Shown: positions 1 through 9,570, counted from the first letter of the stretch. The stretch is 54,432 nucleotides of DNA from Nitrincola lacisaponensis (GCF_000691225.1 NZ_JMSZ01000040.1:1-54432); one strand, 5' to 3'. Notes: a model not told the origin generated them from the letters alone. Numbers and translations: made by a program.

Positions 1-8
1 TAAAGAGC
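1..8 (-). promoter_or_regulatory. boxA-like rRNA antitermination site at the window edge
   Basis: Read on the minus strand the first bases are GCTCTTTA, matching the core of bacterial rRNA boxA (TGCTCTTTAACA). It lies about 40 nt downstream of a strong promoter (54-81) with rRNA-promoter character. NusB/S10 binding at boxA protects rRNA transcripts from termination. The window stops here, so the site is cut and the rRNA operon itself is inferred. Confidence 0.55.
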
Positions 9-53
9 GTGCCGATCAACCCGGTGTTTTGAGTTGTCTCAAGCGAGGTGCGT

Positions 54-81
54 ATTCTACCGAGTCGCACCGCCGTGTCAA
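54..81 (-). promoter_or_regulatory. rRNA-type promoter, proximal (P2)
   Basis: Minus strand: -35 TTGACA (76-81) and -10 TAGAAT (54-59) with a 16-bp spacer, followed by a GC-rich discriminator. This is near-consensus sigma70 and points out of the window to the left. The sequence just downstream (36-52) repeats, with 15 of 17 positions identical, the segment downstream of the distal promoter at 239-267. Together with boxA this is typical of an rrn operon start. Strong by inspection; the identity of the downstream gene is inferred. Confidence 0.8.
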
Positions 82-238
82 GCATTTTGTTTCAGAATTT
101 TGCAATCAACTTCCTGAAACCCGCTTCACACTCAGTTGAAGATATCCACTATTTATGATTTAAGATCAACAGCTTGAATTGTCATCAACCGACTTGTTTC
201 GTGTCACTCTCTGCGATCACGTCCCAAGCGAGGCGCGA

Positions 239-267
239 ATATTACAGAGGACATCAGAGGAGGTCAA
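239..267 (-). promoter_or_regulatory. rRNA-type promoter, distal (P1)
   Basis: Minus strand: -35 TTGACC (262-267), 17-bp spacer, -10 TAATAT (239-244), then a GC-rich discriminator (221-237) almost identical to that of the proximal promoter 185 bp away. Tandem P1/P2 promoters with shared discriminators are typical of rRNA operons. The -35 overlaps the left end of a perfect palindrome (266-300) whose A/T-rich centre lies where an UP element would be. Between the two promoters (82-238) I see no gene. Confidence 0.8.
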
Positions 268-300
268 CAGGTCTTTGAAAATAATTTTCAAAGACCTGTT
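266..300. repeat. perfect 16-bp inverted repeat between tyrS and the rRNA promoter
   Basis: Arms 266-281 and 285-300 are perfectly complementary around a 3-nt loop. It begins 10 nt after the tyrS stop, so it can act as a 3' hairpin for tyrS, but no U-tract follows it on the minus strand. Its end overlaps the -35 element of the distal rRNA-type promoter, so it may also be a binding site or UP element. Which role applies cannot be decided from sequence. Confidence 0.7.
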
Positions 301-310
301 AAGAGGTTCG

Positions 311-1606
311 TTACAGGTAGAACAGATGGTGCTTTTTCTTGCCCAGCTTGACCAGGAAGAATCGCTCATAGCGCGCATTGGCAACAGAGAAGAGCTCAGC
401 GGTCGCCATGTTCAGCTCAGCACCACAACTCAGATCATTAATCTGTACCGCGTTACGCTGCAACGCATCTTTTACCTGCTTGCCATTAGTCGCCACACCA
501 GCATCAACCAGTAAACTGGTCAACGGCAACTCAGTCAGATTGTCCGGCAATTGTGTCGCTGGCAGGCCATCCAATTGCAACTGCTCAAAGTCAGCCTGAC
601 TCAACGCCCCCAAATCACCAGAGAACAATGCCTCAGTAATGCGACGCGCCGCTTCCAGCGCTTGCTCACCATGTACCAGGCGCGTCACTTCTTCCGCCAG
701 AATGCGTTGCGCTTGTGGACGTCCTTCTGCCGCTTTATCTTCAGCTTCAATCGCATCGATCTGCGACACGTCCAGGAAAGTAAAGAACTTCAGAAAACGA
801 TATACATCAGCATCAGGTGTCTGTAACCAGAACTGATAGAATGCATAAGGTGAAGTCTTGTTCGGAGACAACCAGACAGCACCGCCTTCTGTTTTACCAA
901 ACTTGGTACCATCGGATTTTGTAATCAGCGGCAATGTCAGGCCATGCACCTGGGCACCGTTCATACGTCGGGTCAGATCAATGCCACTGGTAATATTACC
1001 CCACTGATCCGAGCCTCCGATCTGCAAAGTACAACCGTAACGCTGATTCAGCACCTGGTAATCATATGACTGCAAAATCTGGTAAGTGAACTCAGTAAAG
1101 GAGATTCCCGAATCTTCACGCTCAATGCGCTGTTTTACCGACTCTTTGGCAATCATTTTGTTGACCGTAAAGTGCTTGCCGATATCCCGCAGAAAACTCA
1201 GGACATCTACACTGGCAGTCCAGTCATAGTTGTTTGCCAGCAACGCCCCGGTCTCGTCATCAAAACGAATAAACTGACTGATCTGCTGCTTAAGTTTTTC
1301 ACTCCACTGTTGCACGATTTCAGCAGAATTCAGCTGTCGCTCCTGCGCCTTGAAGCTGGGGTCACCAATCATACCGGTCGCACCACCCACCAGCGCAATC
1401 GGTCGATGACCGAACTGCTGAAAGCGCTTTAACATCAGCAAAGGCACCAGATGGCCAAGATGCAAACTGTCTGCCGTCGGATCGAAGCCACAATAAAGCG
1501 TTACAACCTGCTCACTCAGATGAGCAGACAAAGCTGCTTCATCTGTAGTTTGTGCAATCAGGCCGCGTGCTTTCAAATCTTCAATCAAAGGTTGTCTGTT
1601 CATCAT
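311..1606 (-). CDS. tyrS: Tyrosyl-tRNA synthetase
   Basis: Charges tRNA-Tyr with tyrosine in the cytoplasm. It is a class I synthetase: HIGH-type motif HLGH at residues 49-52, KMSKS-equivalent KFGKT near residue 235, and a C-terminal S4-like RNA-binding domain (about 365-425). The 431-residue length is slightly above the usual 400-424. The start is a double ATG (MMNR); either could be used. It is divergent from anmK, as in several gammaproteobacteria, and lies directly upstream of the rRNA-type promoters, the arrangement known from Pseudomonas. Identification is certain; only the first Met is ambiguous. Confidence 0.97.
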   Translation of the reverse strand: MMNRQPLIEDLKARGLIAQTTDEAALSAHLSEQVVTLYCGFDPTADSLHLGHLVPLLMLKRFQQFGHRPIALVGGATGMIGDPSFKAQERQLNSAEIVQQWSEKLKQQISQFIRFDDETGALLANNYDWTASVDVLSFLRDIGKHFTVNKMIAKESVKQRIEREDSGISFTEFTYQILQSYDYQVLNQRYGCTLQIGGSDQWGNITSGIDLTRRMNGAQVHGLTLPLITKSDGTKFGKTEGGAVWLSPNKTSPYAFYQFWLQTPDADVYRFLKFFTFLDVSQIDAIEAEDKAAEGRPQAQRILAEEVTRLVHGEQALEAARRITEALFSGDLGALSQADFEQLQLDGLPATQLPDNLTELPLTSLLVDAGVATNGKQVKDALQRNAVQINDLSCGAELNMATAELFSVANARYERFFLVKLGKKKHHLFYL

Positions 1607-1642
1607 CCATCTGTCCGGAAAAAAAATTATTCAGAACCGCGC

Positions 1643-1672
1643 ATTCTAACGCTTGAGACAGCACAAAGACAA
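1643..1672 (-). promoter_or_regulatory. Probable tyrS promoter
   Basis: Minus strand TTGTCT (1667-1672), 18-bp spacer, TAGAAT (1643-1648), about 40 bp before the tyrS start. It fits sigma70 with a good -10 and a partial -35. The 136-bp tyrS/anmK gap must also hold the anmK promoter, for which I see no convincing match. Confidence 0.45.
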
Positions 1673-1742
1673 ACAGGTTACTGCCGCTCACCACGCTTTC
1701 TGTTAGCATTCACCTGAATAACCTTGGCCCTGAACAGAGGAT

Positions 1743-2849
1743 ATGGACATGCCACCTGCAGATTATTTTATCGGCCTGATGTCGGGCACCAGTCTGGACT
1801 CGATTGATGCGGTACTGGTTTCCTTTGAACAGGGCTCGCTGACACTGCATGACAGCCAATCCACACCTCTGCCTGCATCCCTGCGCCAACAGATACTGGC
1901 ACTCAACACATCCGGCACGGATGAAATTGAGCAGCTTGCCGAACTGGACCCTGAGCTGGGGCGCCTGTTTGCCGACGCCTGCCTGGCGTTACTGCACAGA
2001 CACCAACTCAAACCCGCCCAAATACGTGCTATCGGCAGTCATGGTCAGACCCTGCGCCACCGCCCGACCAAAGGCTACAGTCTGCAAGTCGGCGATCCGA
2101 ATGTGATTGCCGAACAGACCGGCATCACGACCGTAGCAGATTTTCGCCGTCGTGATCTGGCTGCAGGCGGCCAGGGCGCGCCTCTGGTGCCTGCATTTCA
2201 CCATCAGTGTTTTCACAGCCCGAACCACAATCGTGTTCTGATCAATATTGGCGGCATGGCGAACATCACACTACTGCCCGCAGACCCGGAGAAACCCGTC
2301 ATTGGCTATGACACAGGCCCCGGCAATGTACTGATCGATACCTGGATACAGCAACAGCGTGACCTGCCTTATGACAAGGATGGCGCCTGGGCGGCCAGCG
2401 GCAAGGTCATCGATAGTTTACTGAACCGCTGGTTAAGTGATCCATTTTTCAGCGCACCCTACCCCAAGAGCACAGGCCGGGAGCTGTTTAACGAGCGCTG
2501 GCTGCAGCGTCACATCCAGCCTCAGATGCAAGCAGAGGATATTCAGGCAACCCTGACAGAGCTCACGGCACGTTCCATAGCCATAGCAATTCAACAACAT
2601 GATTTAATCTCACCCGAGGTGTATCTCTGCGGCGGCGGCAGTCACAACAACAGCTTGAAGCAACGCCTTGAGCAGCATCTCGGATTCGGTACTCAGTCAA
2701 CAGCGGTACTGGGATTGCATCCGGACTGGGTCGAGGCTTGTGCCTTTGCCTGGCTGGCCTATCGTACCATCAACCACCAGAGCGGAAATCTGGCGGCTGT
2801 TACGGGAGCCAGAGGGGAACGTATACTGGGTGGCATCTACCTGGCCTGA
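1743..2849 (+). CDS. anmK: Anhydro-N-acetylmuramic acid kinase
   Basis: Phosphorylates and hydrates 1,6-anhydro-MurNAc to MurNAc-6-phosphate in peptidoglycan recycling; cytoplasmic. The N-terminal signature GLMSGTSLDSID (about residues 11-22), the internal GSHGQT and the NIGGMAN nucleotide-binding segments are typical of the family. 368 residues is the normal length. The ATG has AGAGG a few bases upstream. Transcribed away from tyrS and convergent with erpA. No anomaly seen apart from a strong hairpin across the stop codon. Confidence 0.96.
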   Translation: MDMPPADYFIGLMSGTSLDSIDAVLVSFEQGSLTLHDSQSTPLPASLRQQILALNTSGTDEIEQLAELDPELGRLFADACLALLHRHQLKPAQIRAIGSHGQTLRHRPTKGYSLQVGDPNVIAEQTGITTVADFRRRDLAAGGQGAPLVPAFHHQCFHSPNHNRVLINIGGMANITLLPADPEKPVIGYDTGPGNVLIDTWIQQQRDLPYDKDGAWAASGKVIDSLLNRWLSDPFFSAPYPKSTGRELFNERWLQRHIQPQMQAEDIQATLTELTARSIAIAIQQHDLISPEVYLCGGGSHNNSLKQRLEQHLGFGTQSTAVLGLHPDWVEACAFAWLAYRTINHQSGNLAAVTGARGERILGGIYLA

Positions 2850-2869
2850 GCCAGACGGGAGATGCCACC
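2829..2869. terminator. Hairpin across the anmK stop, anmK/erpA convergent junction
   Basis: Arms 2829-2838 and 2860-2869 (GGTGGCATCT and its complement) are perfect, with a second inner stem CTGGC/GCCAG. It spans the anmK stop codon and sits between convergent genes. No U-tract follows on either strand, so it is a non-canonical terminator or mRNA 3' end stabiliser. Confidence 0.5.
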
Positions 2870-2884
2870 TCGACAAGGATCACA

Positions 2885-3235
2885 TCAGATCGAGAAGGAA
2901 GAACCACAACCACAAGTGGTCGCAGCATTGGGGTTTTTGACACTAAATTGCGCGCCATGAAGACCTTCCTGATAGTCAACTTCAGCGCCGACCAGATACT
3001 GAAAGCTCATGGGATCGACCAGCAACGTTACACCATCGGTGACAATCGCTGTATCATCTTCTGCCTGCTGTTCATCAAAGGTGAAGCCATAGGAAAAGCC
3101 TGCACAGCCACCGCCGGTAATATAGACCCGCAACTTCAGGTTATCATTTTCCTCTTCATCCATCAGCGCCCTCACCTTTGCAGCAGCAGAAGCGGTGAAC
3201 CGAAGATCAACATCATGCATTGTCTGTGACATCAC
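2885..3235 (-). CDS. erpA: Iron-sulfur cluster insertion protein ErpA
   Basis: A-type Fe-S carrier that delivers clusters to apo-proteins such as those of isoprenoid synthesis. The three invariant cysteines are present: Cys44 in GGGCAGF and Cys108/Cys110 in the CGCGSSF tail. 116 residues fits ErpA; the N-terminal region [12 protein letters not shown] distinguishes it from IscA. The start is ATGATG, and Met6 is also possible. Next to argC in the same direction with a 90-bp gap. Confident. Confidence 0.95.
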   Translation of the reverse strand: MMSQTMHDVDLRFTASAAAKVRALMDEEENDNLKLRVYITGGGCAGFSYGFTFDEQQAEDDTAIVTDGVTLLVDPMSFQYLVGAEVDYQEGLHGAQFSVKNPNAATTCGCGSSFSI

Positions 3236-3325
3236 TTACTCACTCTTGAAACAGGCTGGCATTCTGCCTTAACCAAGCATTTTGGTCAACTATTGATGCC
3301 ATTATGTTCAAAGCGTGCAGGTGCA

Positions 3326-4360
3326 TCAAGGCATCAATGCAACCTGCTGCAAACCTTCAGTTTCCGGACGCTCAAACATGATATTCATTACCTGAATCGC
3401 CTGCCCCGCGGCTCCTTTCACCAGGTTATCAATCACCGCAAGCACCACTACCGTGTCATCTTCCTGTGGACGATGTACACTGATGCGGCAGAAATTCGAA
3501 CCTTTCACACTGCGAGTTTCAGGACAGCTGCCAGCAGGCATCACATCGACAAACGGCTCATTGGCAAAGCGCTCTTCGAACAGCTCCTGCAAACCCGGAT
3601 CAACCGGATCACGCAACACAGAATAGAGTGTTGTATGAATACCCCGAATCATCGGCATCAGGTGAGGCACAAACGTCAGTCCCACCGGACGACCTGCCAT
3701 AGCCGTCAACCCCTGACGGATCTCTGGCAGATGGCGGTGCCCTGGCACACCATAAGCTTTGACACTTTCACTGGCCTCACACAGAAGCGTACCAACACTG
3801 GCTCCCCGACCGGCACCACTCACGCCGGACTTACAGTCAGCAATCAGCCGCCGCGTATCCACCAGTTGTTTTTCCAGCAATGGCAGGAAGCCCAGTTGAG
3901 CCGCTGTTGGATAACAACCGGCACAACCGATCAGTTGAGCTTCACGAATGGCAGCACGATTCACCTCGGGCAAACCATAGACGGCTTTTTCAACCAGATC
4001 AGGACAGGTGTGCGTATGGTTATACCACTGCTCCCACAGCGGTACATCCTTGATTCTGAAATCTGCACCCAGATCGATAACTTTAACGCCACGCGCCAGC
4101 AGTTCAGGGGTCATATTCATGGCAACGCCATGCGGGGTCGCAAAAAATACGACATCACACTTGGACAGGGTTTCGATATCGGGCACGCTGAATGCCAGAT
4201 CAAGATGACCACGCAGGCTCGGGAACATATCTGCAACGGGAATACCGTCTTCAGATCGGGATGTAATCGCTTCGACTTTAACGCCCGGATGCGCTGACAA
4301 AATCCGCAGCAGCTCAACACCTGTATAGCCGGTTCCACCTACAATACCTGCTTTAATCAC
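3326..4360 (-). CDS. argC: N-acetyl-gamma-glutamyl-phosphate reductase
   Basis: Third step of arginine synthesis: NADPH-dependent reduction of N-acetylglutamyl phosphate. Rossmann start [15 protein letters not shown] at the N-terminus and the catalytic cysteine in GCAGCYPT near residue 150; 344 residues is the usual length. Translation starts at GTG (4358-4360), supported by GGAGG about 7 nt upstream. In many Pseudomonas-like genomes argC lies beside erpA and hemL, as here. Divergent from hemL. Confidence 0.97.
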   Translation of the reverse strand: MIKAGIVGGTGYTGVELLRILSAHPGVKVEAITSRSEDGIPVADMFPSLRGHLDLAFSVPDIETLSKCDVVFFATPHGVAMNMTPELLARGVKVIDLGADFRIKDVPLWEQWYNHTHTCPDLVEKAVYGLPEVNRAAIREAQLIGCAGCYPTAAQLGFLPLLEKQLVDTRRLIADCKSGVSGAGRGASVGTLLCEASESVKAYGVPGHRHLPEIRQGLTAMAGRPVGLTFVPHLMPMIRGIHTTLYSVLRDPVDPGLQELFEERFANEPFVDVMPAGSCPETRSVKGSNFCRISVHRPQEDDTVVVLAVIDNLVKGAAGQAIQVMNIMFERPETEGLQQVALMP

Positions 4361-4500
4361 CCTAAACCTCCAATTTACCCGGTTCCGCGAAGAGATCTTC
4401 CGCTGACCGCCAAGCCGACAAAAATGCTATGATACTCACCCTGTGTTGCAATAACTATCACTCTAGACGCTAGATTTCAAATAGGATCAGACCTGCATCA

Positions 4501-4529
4501 TTAAAGCTGCTACTGGTTTAACGTATACT
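4501..4529 (+). promoter_or_regulatory. Possible hemL promoter
   Basis: TTAAAG (4501-4506), 17-bp spacer, TATACT (4524-4529), about 60 bp upstream of hemL. The -10 is good and the -35 weak. No riboswitch-like structure was recognised in the argC/hemL gap. Confidence 0.4.
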
Positions 4530-4587
4530 CTTGCAAATGACAGTTATTCTTAACGCTTTTGTTTTAATTCCATAAAGGATCGGTGAC

Positions 4588-5871
4588 ATGTCCAGATCAG
4601 AATCACTTTTTCAGGCAGCCCAGGTACACATTCCAGGCGGTGTGAACTCCCCGGTACGCGCATTCAAGGGTGTTGGTGGCACCCCGATATTTTTCAAAAG
4701 CGGCCAGGGTGCCTATATCTTCGATGAAGATGATCGCCGTTACATCGACTATATCGGCTCCTGGGGCCCCATGATTCTGGGACATGCGTTTCCGCCCGTC
4801 ATTGAAGCCGTCCGCAAGACCCTTGATAACGGTCTGGGCTTTGGTGCACCGACTGCCATCGAAACAACCATGGCTGACAAGGTCTGCGAACTGGTGCCAT
4901 CGATGGAAATGGTACGCATGGTCAGCTCAGGTACTGAAGCGACCATGAGCGCTATCCGCCTGGCACGCGGTTACACTGGCCGGGATAAAATCGTCAAGTT
5001 CGAAGGCTGTTATCACGGTCATTCTGACTCCCTGCTGGTCAAGGCCGGCTCAGGGGCACTGACACTCGGTGAGCCAAATTCACCGGGAGTCCCTGAAGCG
5101 CTGGCAGCACACACCATCACCCTGACGTTCAACGACATTGAATCAGTCAAACAAGCCTTTGCAGAAGTGGGTGATCAGGTGGCCTGTATTATCGTGGAAC
5201 CGGTCGCCGGTAACATGAACTGCATCCCGCCCGTGCCCGGCTTTCTGGAAGGCTTACGTGAGATCTGCGACCAGTATGGCAGCGTGTTGATTTTTGATGA
5301 AGTCATGACCGGCTTTCGTGTGGCACTGGGAGGTGCTCAGGCACACTATGGTGTCACACCCGACCTGACCACTCTGGGCAAGGTAATCGGCGGCGGCTTG
5401 CCGGTAGGTGCCTTTGGCGGCAAAAAAGCGATCATGTCTCACATCGCCCCTCTGGGACCGGTATATCAGGCAGGCACTCTGTCCGGTAATCCGCTGGCGA
5501 TGGCCGCAGGTCTGGCGATGCTGAATGCCTTGTGTGAGCCTGGTATTCATGAACAACTGGCAGCCAAGTCCGAATATCTGACAGCCGGTCTTCAGGCTCT
5601 GGCCGACAAGCATGGCATCCCCTTCACAACCACCTGCGTAGGCGGGATGTTCGGCTTGTTCTTCACTTCGGCAGAAAGCATCACCTCATTTGCAGAGGCA
5701 ACAGCGTGTGATACTGCGCGCTTTGGACGCTTCTTCCACGGCATGCTGGAGCAAGGCGTCTACCTGGCACCCTCTGCATTTGAAGCGGGCTTTTTATCTA
5801 ACGCACATACTGAAGCCGATCTGGATGCCACCCTTGCGGCAGCTGATCAGGTGTTTGCCCAACTCAGTTAA
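4588..5871 (+). CDS. hemL: Glutamate-1-semialdehyde 2,1-aminomutase
   Basis: PLP enzyme that converts glutamate-1-semialdehyde to 5-aminolevulinate in the C5 route of tetrapyrrole synthesis. The PLP lysine is in [17 protein letters not shown] (near residue 265), the PLP-binding aspartate in [10 protein letters not shown], and the SSGTEA phosphate-binding loop near 120. 427 residues is standard. ATG preceded by AAGGATCGG. The C5 route fits a gammaproteobacterium. Followed after 11 bp by a membrane protein gene, probably in one transcript. Confidence 0.97.
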   Translation: MSRSESLFQAAQVHIPGGVNSPVRAFKGVGGTPIFFKSGQGAYIFDEDDRRYIDYIGSWGPMILGHAFPPVIEAVRKTLDNGLGFGAPTAIETTMADKVCELVPSMEMVRMVSSGTEATMSAIRLARGYTGRDKIVKFEGCYHGHSDSLLVKAGSGALTLGEPNSPGVPEALAAHTITLTFNDIESVKQAFAEVGDQVACIIVEPVAGNMNCIPPVPGFLEGLREICDQYGSVLIFDEVMTGFRVALGGAQAHYGVTPDLTTLGKVIGGGLPVGAFGGKKAIMSHIAPLGPVYQAGTLSGNPLAMAAGLAMLNALCEPGIHEQLAAKSEYLTAGLQALADKHGIPFTTTCVGGMFGLFFTSAESITSFAEATACDTARFGRFFHGMLEQGVYLAPSAFEAGFLSNAHTEADLDATLAAADQVFAQLS

Positions 5872-5882
5872 GAGAGCAGAGT

Positions 5883-6506
5883 ATGCTGGAAAGTCTGACA
5901 AGCCTGATCCTGTTATGCACCAGCCTGTTCTCGGCAATCTGGTTGCTGCACCGGCATAAGCAGGCAGTTGAAGCGCACCACTACCGGGTGCGTGTCTTTG
6001 CGCTGAGCTGCCTGTTTATCAGCAGCTATGCGCTGTGCCAGCTGCTGCTGCGCGATCCGGGCAGCCATACCGGCACCTTGCTGCAAATGACCGAGAACCT
6101 GAGCATCTATGTGGCACTGCCTTTTATTGCCACAGTGTTCGTTGCCCTGGCCAAAGGCTGGCACTGGTCGATGGCTGGCTGGGGACGCTGGCTGCTGGGA
6201 TTAATCGCGTTCTTTGAGCTTACCCGGCGTACCGACTATGGTATCAGCTACAGCTATACTCTTTCGATACTGGTGCTGCTCGCCCTGCTGTTCAGCCTGC
6301 TGCTGATCAAACCCGTTACAGCCCGGCTGTTGCTGGCCGCAGGCACCCTGCTGCTGGCAGGCGGCACCCTGCTGTTCAGCCCCTTGCCATTACTAATGCC
6401 GCAGGGACACAGCGCCGGGTTCATGCTGCTACTGGCGTTCAGCTTGCCTTTATTGAGCGCCAGCCTGGACCAGCAGCTCCAGTCCAGGCCCGTGCCGAAT
6501 CAGTAA
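5883..6506 (+). CDS. Small multi-span membrane protein of unknown function
   Basis: 207 residues with about six hydrophobic segments and short loops (starting near residues 4, 38, 70, 95, 120 and 165). I do not recognise the family. It starts 11 bp after hemL with GAGAGCAGAG before the ATG, so it is probably cotranscribed with hemL. Its last 7 bp overlap the end of the convergent lipoprotein gene. No catalytic motif is visible; the leucine-rich composition is simply that of a membrane protein. Confidence 0.75.
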   Translation: MLESLTSLILLCTSLFSAIWLLHRHKQAVEAHHYRVRVFALSCLFISSYALCQLLLRDPGSHTGTLLQMTENLSIYVALPFIATVFVALAKGWHWSMAGWGRWLLGLIAFFELTRRTDYGISYSYTLSILVLLALLFSLLLIKPVTARLLLAAGTLLLAGGTLLFSPLPLLMPQGHSAGFMLLLAFSLPLLSASLDQQLQSRPVPNQ

Positions 6507-7153
6507 CGAGATGCTTGCTGGCGGGCATCATCAGCGCCCGCCAGATCTCCGGCTTCAGTCCGGATCTGACTGATCAGCGCCCAGAGGCGGCGCAAGGATG
6601 CATTCTGACCGGAAGCTACATCAATCCCCCGTAGAGCAACCTGTTCTGCATCCATAAACTGTCCCAACTGACGTTTCACATCAGCCAACTGGTAATAGAC
6701 TTCTGGTTCACGTGGCGCTATACGCTGAGCCCGCTCAAGGCGCGTCTGCGCCGCACGCAGATCACCCTGAGCCGTTTCCTGTTTGGCGGTATCCAGCAAT
6801 GCCACCACCGCAGCATTATCCACACTCGCTGGAGACTCGGCAGGAGACGGTGCTGATGGGGAGGAAGCTGGAGCTGTAGGCGTAACCGGAGACGGCTGCC
6901 AGACCTCATCCGCTGGCGGCAGAATCTCCCGCTGTGCACGCACTATCGGCTCCACCTCCAGTGGGCGCACGCCAAGACCCGGATCCATAGGTGTTACCAC
7001 GACACCCGACGGCTCTGTTTGCACGGGCTGCTGAACCGCAGCCGCACCACTGGACCGATCTTCCACCGGAATGTTACTAAAGGGGTTTGAAGTGGCGCAG
7101 CCTGTCAGCAACAACCCTCCTGCCAGAGCAACACCCAATTTTCCACTGTTCAT
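6500..7153 (-). CDS. TPR lipoprotein encoded with PBP1b (possible activator)
   Basis: 217 residues. The N-terminus is a lipoprotein signal with lipobox LLTGC (Cys19). A long Pro/Ser/Ala-rich linker follows (about 85-115), then tetratricopeptide-like helices (about 118-215, AQGDLRAAQTRLERAQR and LADVKRQLGQFMDAE). It begins 10 nt after mrcB with a good AAGGAGT ribosome site, so it is cotranscribed with the cell-wall synthase. Lipid anchor + flexible linker + TPR resembles the Pseudomonas PBP1b activator LpoP. The function is inferred from architecture and operon, not from a recognised ortholog. Confidence 0.85.
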   Translation of the reverse strand: MNSGKLGVALAGGLLLTGCATSNPFSNIPVEDRSSGAAAVQQPVQTEPSGVVVTPMDPGLGVRPLEVEPIVRAQREILPPADEVWQPSPVTPTAPASSPSAPSPAESPASVDNAAVVALLDTAKQETAQGDLRAAQTRLERAQRIAPREPEVYYQLADVKRQLGQFMDAEQVALRGIDVASGQNASLRRLWALISQIRTEAGDLAGADDARQQASRY

Positions 7154-7163
7154 TCAAGACTCC

Positions 7164-9524
7164 TTAGCGAAACAAGTTTCTGAACCAGCCACCTGATTCG
7201 GTTTCTTCAGGGGCTGACGGCCCCGGACGTACAGAAAACTGACCACAATCAACACTGGCAACAGGTTCAGTGCCCTGAATAAAGGGCAACTGCCGCGAAC
7301 CTTCACAGATCGGGTCAGACAAACGTCCGGATCGCTCATCAATCCACTGCGTGGTAATACTGGCCGGGCGGCGCGAGACCAAAGGCTCCGGTTTCTCCTG
7401 ACGCATAAACGCAGTCCATACCGGTAGTGCGCCCCCGGTTGATGCAAAGGGCAACGGCCGGTTATCGTCACGACCAACCCAAACAACAGCCAGGCGATTC
7501 CCGGTAAAACCGGCGAACCAGCTATCACGCTGATCATTACTGGTTCCGGTCTTGCCGGCAAAATTCAGTTCGGACGGCAACTGCTGATAAGCACTGCGCG
7601 CCGTACCACTACGTCCGACTTCCTGCATCGCATGACGGATCAGATAAATAGGCTCAGCCGCAACCTGCTGACGCAACTGGAAAGGGTAACGAGACAGCTC
7701 TTCACCCTCAGCTGTCGTCACCATCCGGATCGAACGTAACGGCATACGGAATCCATCCGCCGCCAGGGTTTGATACACCTCCGCTATTTCCAGCGGCGTC
7801 ATTTCCTGGGCACCCAGCATCAATGAAGGTAACGCCTGAATGTTACGCTCAACACCCAGACGACGCAGCACGTCGATGACTTTTGACAAGCCGATTTCCA
7901 GCCCCAGATTGACCGATGACTGATTAAAGGAACGCGCCAGCGCGGTAATCAATAACACATCACCGTGACTTTGACGGTCAAAATTTTGCGGTGACCAGAT
8001 ATCACCATTTGGCAACCGCAGTTCGACGGGCTCATCTCTGACGATGCTGGCCAGCGTATACCCTTGCTCAATAGCCGCCAGAAAAATTGCAGGCTTAATC
8101 AGGGAACCCACAGCCCGGCGTGCATCCAGCGCCCGGTTAAAGCCTTCAAACTGAGTTTCTTTGCCGCCCACCAGCGCCAGCACTTCTCCGGTACGCGGAT
8201 CGGTGACTACCATGGCACCCTGCAGTTCACCGGCACGCTCACCATGCCGACTCTGCAACTCATTGAGCACATCCGAAATCGATGCATCCGCATGTGATTG
8301 TGCCAAAGGGTCCAGCGAGGTATAGATCAGCAAGCCTTCGGTGCTGAGATCCTCGTCACGATACTCCTTGAGCAACTGTCGCTTCACCAGATCCAGATAG
8401 GCGGGGTAGCTGCCCGTGTGCATCCGGCGGCTTTGACGGACCCCCAGTGGCTCTGCCACAGCCGCATCACGCTCGGCCGCACTGATATAGCCATGTTCAG
8501 CCAACAGATTGATAACCAGATCACGGCGTGCCTGAGCCCGCTCCGGGTTACGACGCGGATCATAGAAGGACGGTCCTTTAACCAGAGCCACCAGCAAGGC
8601 GACCTGATGCAATTCCAGCTCAGATGCCGGACGCCCGAAATAGAACTGACTGGCCAACCCGAAGCCATGCACGGCACGTATACCGGATTGTCCCAGATAG
8701 ACCTCATTCAAATAGGCTTCCAGTATCTCATCCTTGTCATAGCGGAAGTCCATGGCCAGCGCCATGGGCAACTCCAGCAATTTACGTGACAGTGTACGAT
8801 CCGATGTCAGGTAGAAGTTTTTAATCAACTGCTGTGTCAGTGTGCTGCCACCCTGTACAAAGCGCCCTGCCCGTGCATTTACCACCGCTGCTCGCAACAT
8901 ACCCTTGGGCGACACACCGTGATGCTGGTAAAACTCACGATCTTCCACCACCAGCAAGGCATCCTTGAGATAAGGTGGTGCATCCTGTAAACGGATCAGG
9001 TCACGATCTTCATTGGAGCGGGGATAAATACCACCGATCAGCGCTGGTTCCAGTCGTACCAGCGCGACATCCTGCTGCTGCAGCTCATCGTGGATACGCT
9101 GAATACGACCATTGCCGAACTCGATCAACAGACGCCGGGAAGGCTCAACTTCGTCGGGGAAGGCGAAGCCGCGCGTCATGACCCGCACCCGCGCACTGGC
9201 GAACTCTACGCTGCCCGGACCGGTCACCGCACTGACCGTACGGTACCCCAGCAATCCCAGCTCCTGTCTCAACTGTTCAGGTGACAGGCCTTGTCCGGCA
9301 TACATTTCCAATGGACGTGCGTAAACCTTCGCGGGCAGCTCCCAGCGCTTCCCCTCGAATTTTTCACGCACCTGGCCGTCGACATAGATCAACAGCACCG
9401 CACAAAACACGACAAATAACAGGCCCAGCTTTAACAGCAGACCCAGTAAATACCCTGTAATCGAGCGACGCTTTTGTGGCTGACGTCGACGTGACTGACT
9501 TTTTTGGACTCTCTTTTTTGGCAT
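7164..9524 (-). CDS. mrcB: Penicillin-binding protein 1B (bifunctional peptidoglycan synthase)
   Basis: Class A PBP: glycosyltransferase plus transpeptidase. Basic cytoplasmic tail, one membrane helix (about 22-45 from this start), a UB2H-like region, then the GT51 domain with VEDREFYQHHG and GGSTLTQQLIKNFYL. The transpeptidase motifs follow in order: SLIK (SxxK), SSVN (SxN) and KTGTSN (KTG). About 786 residues from the ATG at 9524; a TTG 33 bp upstream is also open but lacks support. A -10-like TATACT at 9531-9536 would start transcription near the ATG, so the message could be nearly leaderless. The TPR lipoprotein gene follows in the operon. Confidence 0.96.
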   Translation of the reverse strand: MPKKRVQKSQSRRRQPQKRRSITGYLLGLLLKLGLLFVVFCAVLLIYVDGQVREKFEGKRWELPAKVYARPLEMYAGQGLSPEQLRQELGLLGYRTVSAVTGPGSVEFASARVRVMTRGFAFPDEVEPSRRLLIEFGNGRIQRIHDELQQQDVALVRLEPALIGGIYPRSNEDRDLIRLQDAPPYLKDALLVVEDREFYQHHGVSPKGMLRAAVVNARAGRFVQGGSTLTQQLIKNFYLTSDRTLSRKLLELPMALAMDFRYDKDEILEAYLNEVYLGQSGIRAVHGFGLASQFYFGRPASELELHQVALLVALVKGPSFYDPRRNPERAQARRDLVINLLAEHGYISAAERDAAVAEPLGVRQSRRMHTGSYPAYLDLVKRQLLKEYRDEDLSTEGLLIYTSLDPLAQSHADASISDVLNELQSRHGERAGELQGAMVVTDPRTGEVLALVGGKETQFEGFNRALDARRAVGSLIKPAIFLAAIEQGYTLASIVRDEPVELRLPNGDIWSPQNFDRQSHGDVLLITALARSFNQSSVNLGLEIGLSKVIDVLRRLGVERNIQALPSLMLGAQEMTPLEIAEVYQTLAADGFRMPLRSIRMVTTAEGEELSRYPFQLRQQVAAEPIYLIRHAMQEVGRSGTARSAYQQLPSELNFAGKTGTSNDQRDSWFAGFTGNRLAVVWVGRDDNRPLPFASTGGALPVWTAFMRQEKPEPLVSRRPASITTQWIDERSGRLSDPICEGSRQLPFIQGTEPVASVDCGQFSVRPGPSAPEETESGGWFRNLFR

Positions 9525-9530
9525 CGGGCA

Positions 9531-9538
9531 AGTATAAT
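9531..9538. promoter_or_regulatory. Overlapping divergent -10 elements, mrcB and the kinase-fusion gene
   Basis: The octamer AGTATAAT reads TATAAT on the plus strand (9533-9538) and TATACT on the minus strand (9536-9531). Only 46 bp separate the two ATGs, so both promoters must lie here. Neither has a good -35, which lowers confidence. If used, RNA polymerase could bind in only one direction at a time. Confidence 0.35.
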
Positions 9539-9570
9539 CGCTGTCAACTTGGTGCAACAGCAGAAAAGTA

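Noticed and set aside
3293-4297. 334-codon open frame on the plus strand opposite argC
   Set aside because: Antisense shadow; argC has full family motifs, a good start and ribosome site, while this frame has no recognisable domain.
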